Source: Phorcus lineatus
Lineage: Eukaryota > Mollusca > Gastropoda > Trochida > Trochidae
Reading direction: 5' to 3'
Assembly (NCBI GenBank): GCA_921293015.1
Contig: OV121091.1
Coordinates: forward strand, 38,176,839-38,240,838
Length of the DNA stretch: 64,000 bases
Shown: one piece after another, positions 44,701 to 57,900 of the stretch
Numbering within the stretch: position 1 is the first letter of the stretch
Layout: each line of letters starts with the position of its first letter
Notes under the pieces: model-generated
The model's database searches: none
What the model was told of the DNA's origin: nothing
The model's input: only the letters and a program-made list of their open reading frames with translations
Program-made: the position numbers and the translations under genes

Positions 44701-47700
44701 TGGAAACGATTGTTAAGCGCGAGTTACCGTATTATGTCGTCTTTGACGTCATAAAACCATTGTTATTGATGTCACTGTACGGGGGGTCGCAAGGGAAGGC
44801 GTTTTCCGGATATCTACGTTCCATTCAAATGGAATAAAATCGGTAATAAAGAAATTATTACGCTGGGAAAAGTGCCATATGACTTTTACCAAACTTTTGC
44901 AAATTTGTGAATAAATCCTTGCTCTCGCTCGGATAATGCAAAACATCATACTTGTTTCGTTAAAGTCATATCAAAGTTACGCTTCCTTTGTTAAAAATCT
45001 TTTATCTTTATATAAGCAAAACGTTTTCCATATTTTATTTCACCATGAAAATATTGAAGGATTCCGTTCACATACTGTACATACATGTGTAACGTTAATC
45101 GGAGAGTATCAAATATATTTGCTATTTGATAAAAAATGCATGTAAAATATTTAATTCAATGATGTATGTGATTACATTATAATGATGTATGTTAATTTTC
45201 CAAGCGTTTGAAACGTGGTCTGTAAAGATGATATGTCAAAGGTAACATCATCAACATGAATTACATATATCACATGTCATGTATTCAATTCATATTACTA
45301 GTATCTCCTTAGAATATTAATGGTCCATTTCTATTACGCAGTCTCCACGCCTAAAGCGCACAAGTTATAGTTTTACCCTGAAGGAATAGGACTTTCGATG
45401 CAGCTATTAAGCGCTTCGCGCGACCTACATATTCCCTTACCTTCCCTTGTTCAGGTACACCACATTGTCCGACGCCAAGGTCTCAAATTCCCTTGGATTA
45501 GAACCCGGAATGCTGGTGTGAGAGGTCATACTAACCACTTTAATCACCATTCGAACCACTTATTGGAGTCTATTTGGCCCAAACTGTAGGGGTGTTTTTG
45601 TCTATGAGACATTGATAAAATCATCTTATTGAACCAGGCTTTTAAATCAACCATATTTACACAAAGAAAAAATAAACCTTAACAAAACAAATTGGTGGTG
45701 TGAATATATGTAATTTTCAATTAAGATATCCAGATTTGATTTTTCCAAAAAGAGAATTTTATTTTTAAAAAGTATTTGGGTTGGTGGTGGGGTGGGGAGC
45801 TGTATAAGATGCTTGGATATACGTTTTAATATCTGTTTTGGCCCCTGAACCCCTTTCCCCCTCCTGCATTTAAGGGGGCATGATTTTTCATTTCGAACAT
45901 AGAGGCTTGATAATGCCCCCCCAAGTTTTGTTTTTAGTCGAACAATGGTAAATCACATGATTATGTTTGGGTTTTATTAAGGATTTCATGAATTCGAGAT
46001 GCGTTAAGATTTAAAATTAAAATTCAACGGAAAATAATAGTAGTAGTTCTTACCGACCTCGATCTCGAGGTAGTTAGATGAACCCCTCGCACGTAGATCA
46101 TTTCACGTGTGCGCGAGGGTTCATCTTACTTGAACCCGAGGAAGAAGTAACTATTTTACACGATAGCTAATCTCTGCATCAATCCGCATCCAAAATAGAT
46201 TTTATTTCAATAATGCAGAAAATTTATCCTTTTTTAAATATCGTTCTCTAAATATATCACCAAATTGTAACGTTGACTGCTCTCTCGCCAAATCGTAGAA
46301 ACAATGTCAATTTCAGGTAGCTGACATACACATGTAGGCATGTGCTTCTCGTGTTCAACATGCATCAAACTGAAATGTACAAATTACTGCAGTAGGCTGA
46401 ATTGCCATTGTCATCATGATCCAAGTTTACAATCCAATGACAATTTTGATGTTTATACACATGTTCCACCAAAGGTTAATTAAATTAACAATATTTTATA
46501 CATATCAAGAATTGTCCAAAGTTAAACTTTGTTCTGCTTTAGGCAATAAATGAACCTTGATCAAATGGTCATGAAAACCATCCTGTAATTTCATCTGGCT
46601 ATCTTGTTCCTATGGTAAGTGTTCTTTCGAACTAGTCAACAAGTCGGAGTTTCGAACCCGTGATTCGAGATAAACTATTGTCTTGTGTTGAAACATCCAA
46701 TTTTAATGTGTGGCTTCGCTTTAATTTAAAAAGAAGACTTCAATTTACTTATGATACATGGCTTTCTTGATGAACACCTGGTATGCATGATGAACACCTC
46801 GCCACATGCATACCACAGAAAATATGAAATAGTATAAAAAATGAATACCCGAATAAAAAAGGAGCTTGTGGGCAACTGTGTTATATCTATCACCAAGTTC
46901 CTATGTCAATTTCTTTAAAAGAAAGACCTTCTCCATACACACGAAACTATCTTCAAAATGATACAAATTAACATATGTACATGTAACTGCATAAACTCAT
47001 TCGAATTGTCATTGTCACGAAAAGTGGTGTTTTTGTGGTAAACTGTGAACAAACTCACCAAACTTTCTCTTTCAAAAGGAAACATCTCTTTTGATCATTA
47101 AAAGGAAAATTATAAGTGTGTAATTGTTTACCTTTTTCACTATTGGCATTCTGATGTTCACTTACAATTTGCATGGCATATATAAGAGGGCATGTTAAAA
47201 ACAGTAAATTCTCATTTGTAAACCCAAACAAAATATTGAGTATCTTCACAATGGTTGCCCTGAATACAATAAACAGCTATTGTGATGCCAATTAGCACCT
47301 GTACACCTGCAAAAGGTGTGATAAACATGGCGGAATTCATAACATAGGGACTTTTATTACACTTTGCAGAAGAGCAATCTAATTCATTATTTCCATGTGG
47401 AAACTTTCCCAGCATATTTACACTTATTACTGACAAGACGTCATCAGAAATCAATGTATAATATAATCTGTTCAATGATTACTCTCCTATTACGATGTTA
47501 ATCAAATTACTCAGATTACACCCTGCGCCTCTATATCGTTGCTCTACACTGAAGTCTCATCGCACTGTTTTCATGGCCATAATATGTATTGTATAAAGAT
47601 TGATTTCAATTATTATCATGAACACTTATACTCTCGATGTCATCAAATACGAAAAGCTGATGTTTGGCACCTCATCGTTTATCACACCAAAGGTGTCTTC

Positions 47701-48431
47701 ACACGTGCTTAGAGATACATATAATAGGAGCATGTGCAGCTTGGGTCCTCGGGATCAGTTCGGCTGTGAACTGATTGTGGGCATGTTGATATAGACTTTC
47801 AAGGAGCGATACACCGAAAAGGTAAGAATATACTACAACACCATCTTCAGTTGTTTACTAAAATATCATCGATTACTGTTGATTTGCTAAAAAATTGTCT
47901 TCTTAAAAATCTCATTTTCAAATTCATCTCAATTCAAATTCAGGTTTTTTGTTAATTTTTTTTTTCGAATTAACATCAAATATGAATATTCTCAAAGTTA
48001 AATTGTTAACTGATGTCCAATTTATTCACTTACAGTTTTTTTTATTAAGTTTATCTAGCGATTATGTACAAACACTCAGGCTCTAAATAATTCTGGAAAA
48101 GGATATTTTAGAATATCCAAGGTATTTCCCACTTAAGTCAGGATGTAAGACTTTCCTAAGTGAACTTATTTTGTCCATTTTTTTCCCAACAGAATGAAAA
48201 AATGTTTAAAAAAAGTATAAACTTTAACTGATAAAAATATGCTCACTGTTACATATTCTTAAATAGTCATATATGGTGATTCGAAATAACATATATCTAT
48301 ATAAACATAATTAATCATCAACAATGATTTTATGAAAATTAATCATCAAAAATCTTGGGATGTACATGTATATAACAGTTATATTTCATTTTCCATTCCT
48401 TCGTCGGGAGAAACGGGGTGTAGATCATTAA
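44701..48431. other. Intergenic, no gene recognised
   Basis: This is A+T-rich DNA between the LINE and the next MITE. A TGACGTCA (CRE-type) octamer is at 44744-44751, and a foldback element lies at 46076-46126. Small ORFs such as 47055-47249 and 47212-47475 have no recognisable domain. Confidence 0.4.
46076..46126. repeat. Foldback element
   Basis: Inner arms AGATGAACCCCTCGCACGT (46076-46094) and 46105-46126 pair around a short loop. A weaker outer pairing reaches about 46045 and 46145 (TAGTTCTTACCGACCTCG against CGAGGAAGAAGTAACTA). Confidence 0.65.
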
Positions 48432-48868
48432 AGAGCCACTCCGTGATTTTCATAACATATTATTTACCTTTGATACGAACCTTAATGTCATATGTGGTGA
48501 TATATAATCAAAACATCTTAACTTTTCATGTCCAAAAGACATATATAACTTTAAAACAGCCTTATAAATGCACAGAGGTGTAGATATCACGTCCAATATG
48601 CATGGATACTAGTTATATAACCTAACAAACACTATCGACTCCTAGCTTTTGGCTGTTAAGATAAATCTCCAAAATTATGTTTGACTATTTGACGCGCACC
48701 AATGTCCGGTTTTCGATCATTCATGCGACGTTCTACCTTCATATTGTCACTGTTAAAAACCAATGACTTTAAAATGTGTCTTTTTGGTAACAGTCGATAC
48801 TTCGCGATCAAATGACACCATTGATTAACTTTGGCATATATGATTCCAACAACTCACGGAATGGCTCT
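48432..48868 (+). mobile_element. TTAA MITE, AGAGCC family, copy 2
   Basis: Preceded by TTAA (48428-48431) and followed by a decayed TCAA. Ends AGAGCCACTCCGTGA and, reversed, AGAGCCATTCCGTGA. The core, on the reverse strand, is at about 48655-48730. It has lost part of the interior compared with copies 3 and 4. It lies about 960 bp upstream of GPCR paralogue 2. Confidence 0.9.
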
Positions 48869-49825
48869 TCAAGTATGGGTAGTGGTCCTCATTTCCATAT
48901 GCTATACAGAAAAGCGTATTTCGTATACGGATATACCGATAATACCGCGCACCCTCATAGAACATTGTATCAAAAACTTAACCGTTTCATCAAGTTTATT
49001 TGATATACATAAAATGCTGGTAGTCCTTTCAAAGCTTTATGACAATACTTATTGTTTCAACTTTATTTTTTTAATTATCTGAATTGAGTCTTAGCTGCAG
49101 AAATTCTGCTAATTATTATGAATAGTTTATTTAATTATTGGTAAGCAAATACATAAAAAGGAGTCCTTACCACTATAAGAATTTAACCTTGATCAGAAGA
49201 ACCCTAAAACGTTTTGAGGAAAATTAAAATGTTAAATACAAGATTGAGGGGTGTAACGGTTTGGGTTGGTCATTCAAATTTATACCTCTGTCACGAGGCA
49301 TGTCATTTCACAAATATAATGTTTTTATCAGAAAATAATTTATGTGACATTCACCAACATTTGATAGAATACATTATAATTCGAACACGTGCCTAGTTGA
49401 CGATAAAGTTTATCTTTACTGCTGTCAACCGATATAACCATTACCTTTGCTTGTTGGACAATAGTTATACTCACATCAAAATAAAATAATGTCAAAGGTT
49501 TATAATTGCAATTCGTAACTCTTTATAAATTTGTGACATGTTTGATCTGTGTGTTTCGTTATCTTTTAACATCAATGGCTATCACTAAGGAAACTGCCTA
49601 TGTAATTACTAATGTGTGAAGTTTTGCAGTTGGTATGAAAAAGAGACTAATTGGAACGCCTCTTCCAATTTAGATTATAACAGGAAGAACTATCTGAAAG
49701 TCAACAAAATCATCAATAATTCATAATTACCACGTTTCTGAAAACATCATGTCAAGTAAATGTTCAACTTATTTATAAACAAGATTCTTAATTGTTGATG
49801 ATAATTTTATTTCAGATCAGCAATC

Positions 49826-51067
49826 ATGAACAACACCAGTCTGCCTCTGAACATCACTGAATCCACCCCGATAGTTCAAGACGACCTACCCGGGGTGGAG
49901 TATATACCCATGGTTGACAAGGCCACCAGCGATCTGGTACAGGATATCATCTACTGTGGCTTTCTACCGGTCATGACCTTGTTGGGCACAACGGGCAACA
50001 TCCTAAGCTTACTCGTTCTGATAATCCAGGGTTTTAAGGACACGACCAACATCTTCCTCTTCACGCTGACCTTGTCTGACAGCATCTATCTTCTAATCAC
50101 GGGGATTAGGCGGGTCGAATGTATCCTCGGTAAGTTCAACCCCTTGCTGGCACAAAACCTCTACATGGTGACGCTTCCCCAGCTGAAACCCATCGCCATC
50201 ATATGTGGCCGCTTCACAGGACTCGTCACTATGCTGATCTCAGTGGAACGATGTATCGCTGTCACCAAACCAATGAAGGTGAAGATCTGGTTTGTTCCCA
50301 AGACGGTGTGGATCATGATTGCAGTCCTTTTTACCGTGAACCTTGGTCTGCTGTTTCCTATGTTCTTTACTATGGAGCTGAAATGGGTGACGGACCCTCG
50401 TTCGGGGTCACCCATGTCCTATGTGAAGCTCACAAGCTTCTACCTGGACAATCTGCAGACGCTCAACTGGTACCTGAACATCTTCCTGAGCGTGGTGCTT
50501 AGGTTCATCCCAATGATCTTCATCTTCACGGCTTCGATTACCATCATAATCACCGTCAAACGATCAGCGTCCTTCCAGAAAACCTCCTCCAGCGCCAAGA
50601 ACGACAAGATAGCAAAAATCACAAGGATGATGTTGACTATCTGCATTTCCTACGTCCTCTTCAACATCCCAGCCACCGCCCACCAACTGCTGGCCTTCTT
50701 CTACCAGGAGTACAACCTGAGAGGCAAAGAGCAAAACATCTTCTATCTGGTCAGCGCTTTCGGGCAACTCATGGAGCTTATCAGCTCCTCCTGGAACTTC
50801 ATCATCTACATCGCCTTAAGTGAGAAATTCTCCTCCGTCCTAAAGAACCTGTTATGTAAATGCTGCAGGTGCACCTCGATCGGTAGGGCGATGGCCTCCT
50901 CGTCAGCTGGCACCAGAGACACTCGTTTGATGACCACTAAGGCAGGGAAGTACAGCTCCACTGACGAATCCAAGTCCTGTACAGTCGATGATCCCAAATC
51001 AAGTACGTACGAGGATGCAAAATCGAGCGTTTCTGATCAGAACAATCTTTTTGTCCCTAAGGTATGA
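49826..51067 (+). CDS. Rhodopsin-like (class A) GPCR, paralogue 2
   Basis: An intronless coding region of 413 residues. The acceptor TTTATTTCAG ten bases before the ATG indicates a 5' UTR intron. It is strongly similar to the receptor at 39441 over all seven segments, for example the shared strings GIRRVECILGKF, RFTGLVTMLISVERC and SSWNFIIY. Landmarks: GN at 58-59, LTLSD with D85, E-R-C at 141-143, F-N-I-P at 279-282 and N-F-I-I-Y at 324-328. As in the paralogue, the TM3 cysteine position is Leu and the second extracellular loop lacks Cys. N-terminal N-glycosylation sites are present (NNTS, NITES). The C-tail after 345 is Cys-rich and then Ser/Asp/Lys-rich with repeated K-S-S/C-T units, probably a phosphorylation region. 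AATAAA at 51500 is a plausible poly(A) signal. The ligand is unknown. Confidence 0.88.
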   Translation: MNNTSLPLNITESTPIVQDDLPGVEYIPMVDKATSDLVQDIIYCGFLPVMTLLGTTGNILSLLVLIIQGFKDTTNIFLFTLTLSDSIYLLITGIRRVECILGKFNPLLAQNLYMVTLPQLKPIAIICGRFTGLVTMLISVERCIAVTKPMKVKIWFVPKTVWIMIAVLFTVNLGLLFPMFFTMELKWVTDPRSGSPMSYVKLTSFYLDNLQTLNWYLNIFLSVVLRFIPMIFIFTASITIIITVKRSASFQKTSSSAKNDKIAKITRMMLTICISYVLFNIPATAHQLLAFFYQEYNLRGKEQNIFYLVSAFGQLMELISSSWNFIIYIALSEKFSSVLKNLLCKCCRCTSIGRAMASSSAGTRDTRLMTTKAGKYSSTDESKSCTVDDPKSSTYEDAKSSVSDQNNLFVPKV

Positions 51068-51499
51068 AACTCTCACATACTCAAGATCAGTAACACAGAA
51101 TTCAGGTTACAGAAATAGCGCTTTGATGTTGATGTTGAAAGACGTTGGAAAATTCTTCTGAACTGTTTACACCACTTCTTTTGCATTCAACGGTCTTTTA
51201 TTCAAATAGCATTTGCCGTCATTCTCATTATTAAAAACTTGCACTAAATGTCTTTAATTCTTTGTTTTGAAGAAAAACCCTTTTCTTTTTTAATGTTACT
51301 GTTTCGACTTTTGTATCTTTGTTATTTGTTTTACTCTGGATGACCGCTTATGTTCGTCCCTTTCTAATGCTCTGACTCATACACCTTACGGACGACTGTA
51401 TAGTTTCGCTCAAACTTGCCTCTCTTATGATACATAGTCTACTATTACATGTACTTTGTAGTTATTTTTGGTATTTATAGAATTATTTCTTTTTTGTGA

Positions 51500-51505
51500 A
51501 ATAAA
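51500..51505 (+). other. Candidate poly(A) signal of GPCR paralogue 2
   Basis: AATAAA lies 433 bp after the stop codon, followed by a T-rich stretch, and just before the next MITE. Confidence 0.45.
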
Positions 51506-51560
51506 ACGATCCTCTTCTTGTTAAACATCATCTTGTCATCATCTTTATCGTTTGATTTAA

Positions 51561-52006
51561 AGAGCTACTCCGTGATTTTCATAACATATTATATACCTTT
51601 GATTAGAACCTAAATGTCATATGTGCCGATATAAAATCAAAACATCTTAACTATTCATGTCCAAAAGACATATATATGACAAATACTGGTTTTCCATGAA
51701 AATCTAAAAACAGGATTATAAATGCACAGAGGTGTATATATCACGTCCAATATAACAAACACTATCAACTCCTAACTGCCCTCCTGACTGTTTTAAATAA
51801 GTCTCCAAAAATACGTTTTGACTATTTGACGCGCGCCACTGTCCGGTTTTCGATCATAATTGCGACGTTCCACATTCATATTGTCACTGTAAATGACCAA
51901 CAAGCTATCAAATGTGTCTTTTTGGTGACAGTCGATACTTCGGTATCAAATGACACCATTGATTAAGTTTGGCATATATGACTCAAACAACTCACGGAGT
52001 GGCTCT
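51561..52006 (+). mobile_element. TTAA MITE, AGAGCC family, copy 3
   Basis: 446 bp, with perfect TTAA on both sides (51557-51560 and 52007-52010). Ends AGAGCTACTCCGTGA and, reversed, AGAGCCACTCCGTGA. The core, on the reverse strand, is at about 51790-51865. It has no ORF. It is the best-preserved copy with both target sites. Confidence 0.92.
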
Positions 52007-52010
52007 TTAA

Positions 52011-53813
52011 AGCGAGAAACTTGATTCCATAAACTTAACAAAAAAAATCTAAGGACAACCCCTATATTCAATACTGAAGCATCATACTTGTTGATATACG
52101 TCTTTATATAATTATAATAATTAAATATCTCAATATTAAAAATCGGATTGGTCCTAAACGTTTTATAATTTCTGTGAATTAAACCATATACAACACTATC
52201 GGACGAGAACCTTTGTCATGAAATTATCGCCACTCGCGTGACCTCATTTGGACATTTTTGCTTACAAGAGTTGTAAACGTACCGTTGTCTCATTATAAAA
52301 ACCAAAGAAATAAGTTATAACAAGTGGAATACATACAAAACCGCAGTAGTGACGTCACCTTTCAAGAATTTATTTAAAGTTGCGATATGATCGAACCCAT
52401 TTTCGCAAATTACAAATTAAGAAAATGAGTTTTCATGTAAATAATTTAACGTAAATTAATTTTTAAAAATTAATATGGTAAACAAATTTCATTGACATAG
52501 ATGAAAGCGAAATTGCGTGAGCGTTTCTTGTTAATTTCCACTGTATATCCTAATTAAAAGAAGCATCTTCTCTATAACTCATTTTGGCATCATCGGAACT
52601 AAGAAGTCAAAAGTTTATTTGGTTAAAAGGTCCGAATGTCTCATCAGAGATGATAGCCTATATCAATGGCATCACACCAGCACACTTAGCGTGATCTTCT
52701 CTTATCCCTATACCACTAAGAAAGCCTGCATGAACCACGACCAAGACCCACAACTTGGGTCCGACGTTCTCCATGTCGTTTGTCGAACCTACAATACGTG
52801 AATAAGATTTCATCAATCAGTTGAGCCACTTTATCTACAGATAAGGAAAGGTGATTTACATTCCAAATTAGACCGTTTATGAGTTTGTGACAGTCTTTTT
52901 AACATCTAAATAGGTTTTTAGAACTGTGTGGAGAGGAAAACCCGTATTAGAATGAGACCAAATCTCGCTAGTGTAAATTTTGAAAATCCGTTATTCCTCG
53001 GAATATAGTCGATTTAATCAGACTGAGTTAAGGATATCTGATACGATATTTACTCTGATGTTTGTGTGAAAAACTTACACTACTGTTTCAACATTATTGG
53101 CCATGATTGTAAAATGTATAACGATCAGACATCTCCATTAAAGTTTATGATTAATTAAAACAAGGCACGGCATTGAATTAATACCAAGAATGACATGTTT
53201 TTGCGGTTCAGTATGTGTTTCCCTAGGACGGATAGCCTACCAATCTGGAATATCTACATTTATCATCCAAAACTGTGTTCAGGCTTGTGTTTGACCAAGC
53301 GATATCTAGGAGATATCCTTTTGACAGTAGATTTTGAACAATGCCCTGTTACAGACAAGTTCATATCATCACAATTGTTTTTCATCATCAGTAATGACAT
53401 CACAAAGCTATGACGTCATAAACATGACGACGTTAAAACGCTATGACAGAGAGTCCTAGAGTAGTGCAGTGTTCAGAAATATACATTTTTCACGAAATCG
53501 AAATGAAAAAATTATTTTGGATGGTAAATCTGATCTACTGTCTTTTGGGAGAAATAGAGAATTTCACCCAAGTGTCTTCTGACATCAAATATATCAACAC
53601 GAGTTGGGCAGGCCGCGGATATTTGTAACTTTTATCAAAGACTGTTGGAAGGCACTTGGGTGAGATTCTCTATTTCTCCCTTTACTTTATTAGTGGCATA
53701 GTAATTGTAAATACTTATACATGTATATTTCATTAAACAAAAAAAAGTACAAAACTCAGTTTTCAACACAAAAAATAACAAAAAGATTTATTCATGTTCT
53801 TATTCCAAAGAAA
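52011..53813. other. Intergenic, no gene recognised
   Basis: This is A+T-rich DNA between the GPCR and the convergent chitinase. It contains the foldback element at 53547-53680. ORFs at 52619-52801 and 53195-53413 show no motif. Confidence 0.4.
53547..53680. repeat. Foldback MITE with 28-bp arms
   Basis: Arms 53547-53574 (starts GGGAGAAATAGAGAATTTCA) and 53653-53680 are inverted copies with one mismatch, separated by 78 bp. Confidence 0.85.
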
Positions 53814-54946
53814 TTACAAAGCGAATATCACAATTATCGCAGATAAAAATGTAAAAAATGTTGTTCTCAGCGGCATGCAACCATTTGCCCCCGTTCGACC
53901 TCTACTAGCAGCATTAGTTTCGATTCCATTTCCCCTGAAGACTTCATTACCAAACGCGTCGATATCATTTCCGTTCTGACTATCCTCGTCATCGTCATCG
54001 TAATGATCACCATCATTATCGTCATCATCCCTATTCTTTTTCCCGCCCATTGGATCGTTGTTGTCTCCCCACCTAGTAGTAGTACTTGAAGGTCGTGACG
54101 TTGTTGGGAACAACATGTTGCCACGTGTTGTTTTGGTTGTTGAAGGTATTGTAGGAAGTGTGGTAGGTCTTGTAGTTGTTGTAGAAGTAGTTGATGTAGT
54201 TATTGTTGCAACTGTTGTAGGAAGTGAAGTTGTTCTTGTTGAAGGTGTTGTAGCAATTGTTGAAGTTGTTGTAGCTGATGTTGCAGGTATTGTTGTTGTA
54301 GTTGTTGTTGCAGTTGAAGTCAATCTTGTGCTTGTTTTGACGGTTGTGGTTGGTATTGTTGTTGGGAGGGCAGTGGAGGTGGTGGTTGTTGTAGTTGTGG
54401 TGGTTGTTGTAGTTGTGGTGGTGGTGGTTGTTGTTGATGTTGTTGTAGTGACTGTGGGTCGAGTGGGAGGTAGATCGATGTGGTCGAAGTATTTGGCGGC
54501 GGTGCGAGTGATGGAGCGGAGAAGGGGGAACCTCCCTCTGTTACAGTGAGTTCCCTTGAAGTCGTCAAGGTCCAAGCACCACAACATAGCACCACCAAGG
54601 TTCCGCTCGATCATCCATTCCGTCTGCAAACAGGAGAAATAAGAATGTTCAAATTCGTAATGTAGGAGGCATATAGGTATAATTCATGATCATAACATCA
54701 TGTAACATCTTTTCTAGTACAGATGATAGCGTTTTTACGTAACCTTTGAAAGGCCCTCAAAAGCCTTATTTTACTCTCACCTTCACAGCAACGCTGCGCT
54801 CGTCGTCGAAACCGACCCAGGTGTCGTTGGTGTAGACGTAGGGAACCTTCTGTTTGTCGTCCCAGACGTACGTTCCACCTTCCTTCTCTATCAGTTCGCA
54901 AATCTGGGGAGAAATACAGCAGGTATTTTGTCTTAAGAAGAATTAA

Positions 54947-54998
<52 letters not shown>

Positions 54999-57900
54999 AA
55001 CAATATATTGAGAATATATATATGAGAATTTTATAAACTGTGACATGCAAGCATAATCTAGATAGACGTACGGTTCCCCGCGGAAAAATTAATAAGGCGA
55101 TGAAATTCCTAGAGAGAAAACATTCCTTTTTTGTTAATAATGCCAATAGATCATTCGTTATCCAACGTGCAAAAAAGAAAAGAATAGTTAGCGATTTAAA
55201 ATAAACGAATTCACTGTAGGTTATCAAATTGACATTTGGAATCTTTTCTTACTCTTAAAAGCATTTCTTTACATTTAGGTAATTTATAAGTCTCTTTCTT
55301 CGCTTCTTGATACTGATTTACATCAATTAAATTATGACTTAATTTGTTTATCATGGTGATGATAAAATAAAAGATTTAGGTTCATGCCTAGCAATGGTTC
55401 ATAGGATGCCCAAATTGTATGTATCTAAAGAACGTGTCCTACATGTACTTTAAAACACAACTTTATAAACAAATGATACAATCCATTCTATGACGAATAC
55501 ATATAATTATAGTCACATTCTCAATAAGAATACTTCTTTCAAAACTTAGCTGCAAAAGTGTTGATAAACAGACTGAGGTTTCCAATTCACAGAACATACT
55601 TTGCCGTACATAAAAAAACTTGTAACAATCAAATCTTCAAAAAATGACTACAACTCAGTGTCGCGTCTCGTAAACAATACGTTTTCATATCACCATACAT
55701 ATATATTCATCTAAAACGAGGTTCTATCCCTTTTCACCTCATAGAATGCCAACTGCCCCTCCATGACCCGGTATGGCCCTGGTATCCCCGGTCCCTCCAC
55801 TGCCGAGCCCACGGCGTTAACGGAAGGGTCGGCTAGGGTGTAGGAGGCCCCGTACCCAGCTATACCAATAACCAGCTTCTCTGCCGGGGCGCCTCGTGTA
55901 AGCCATGTGTCCACGGCCCATTGCTGAAGAGGTTGGAAGATACATATAAATCAGTCATCTACAGTTCTTTTTTAGCGTTTTATGTTTGTTCTGAGAAAAA
56001 ACGAGGTTTTCATAATGATTCTTAATATCAGCACTTCGAAAAACATCGTACGAAAAGTAATTTTAAAAGAGTGAAAATAAAACCTTTAATTTGCACAGCA
56101 TCCATACATAGTTGATAACAGTGACGAATTCAGCTTAGTTTATCCCAGACATTCTCACGAATGTTCTCATATTGAACTTGGTTCAATAACATTTGTACAT
56201 AATCCAAATGATAAGATATCAAAGAGATATGTCTTTAATTTCTTATGAAAAGGTGTAAAATGTATGACCGGATATGAACTAACCACGTTGAGGTCGGGTC
56301 GGAATCTCCAGTCGCCCTCGCGAGGGTATAGCGGCGCGTTGAAACCGGATATCCGGTTCCAAGCCCCGTGGAAATCGTACGCCATTAGGTTGATGAAGTC
56401 GACAATGCTGCAAAAGAACATAAGATCATAAAACCAAGCATTTATGGTGCAATTTTATCGAGAAGCACTGGCCGTTTTGCTTTGGGAACTTATCTGATAA
56501 GATGGGACGAGTATTCATGGAACTGGGGCTTGGGTTCGAATTCTGCGTATATAAAAGGCTTTTGTTCGCTATAACTGTCATATATTGGGTAAATGCTTAT
56601 AAGAGAGTCAAACAAAATGGCATCAAGCGCGGAGTGTCTCTATGATTAAAGTGAAAATGCGATTATTAAAAATTTGCGATCGTCATAAATATTCTTAAAC
56701 CTTAAATTTGTTCGGAGCTGTCGAAATGATAATAGGTTTAGAATGTCTCAAATAAGCATGTTTGTTAGTAAGAACTCTTTGATATCCTTTGAACTGACAA
56801 TTAAATCTATGCCCGTACACCCTGAAATATGTCACGAACGGTTGGCAGGATATGTTATCTTTGATCATGCGACGTGATTTCTAATTAGTGATTTTAAATC
56901 TTTTGACCATGATAATGGGTTTCTGTCAACGTACGTGGAAACCTTGTCAATCTCGTAACCGAGGGTGATGAGATCTTCGCTGACTGGCGCTGCCATTGAC
57001 AATACCAACCTCCGTTCTCCTGAAGCGCTGGCCTCTCTTTCAATTTCCTGTCTCAATTCCTTGATAACAATGCATTAGAAACAATCAATAAATTAGTTAT
57101 ACATATTCACAAGAAAAACTAAGTTTTAATAAACAAGCGTAAAAGCGAGCAAAGCTCACATACGCTGTTTTCAAGGATAAATTGATAATTGATATATTCA
57201 TGGATTTCAACTTGCCTTCATATGTTTTAATCAAAATAATGTAAAATCACAACTAGATACCATTGTTAAAATACTAAGTTTGATGCAAATAGCCAGTTTA
57301 GTTAGAGACTACTGACAAAAAAAACTTCTCTTAGACACACAATTTAAATCATGTTTCCAAAATGCCAAAAAAAACCGTTTAGATAATACCTTAATAAAGA
57401 GGAAAATCTTTGTATTGTAGTTGACATGTGAATCAAGTCAGATTAAGATAGCTAGTACAGTGTGAGGGGTATGACAGTGACAAAAAGGTTGCTCAGAGAG
57501 TCACCGCCTGTCTAATGTTTCTATGGAAACCACAAAAAAATGAATTTAAGATTTTGTTTTAACTTTTAAAACGCACATCTATGGATCATGATGGACGTGT
57601 TTATCAAGTTTAGTAAAGGTAGCGTGTATATATTTTGTGAGATATGCTCCAAGAATGGGTTGCTCAGAGAGTCAATGAAAGACTAGTGGAAACTCCAAAA
57701 AATAAAATCCAGGTTTTAGTCTAACCTCTATAATAGATATATCTATGGATCATGGTGGACATGTGTATCAAGTTTGGTAACACAAGTTTAGGAGCATTGA
57801 CCCGGAAAGGTTTCAGTCAGACGGACAGAAAGAACGCTATACATTCCTGCTTCCGCTCTAAGGCGGGGGTGTTATAAACAAATAAAAGACGGTTTACAAG

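Noticed and set aside
54058..54549. Val-rich 163-residue plus-strand ORF
   Set aside because: It is the antisense of the chitinase Thr codons (ACA/ACC/ACT).
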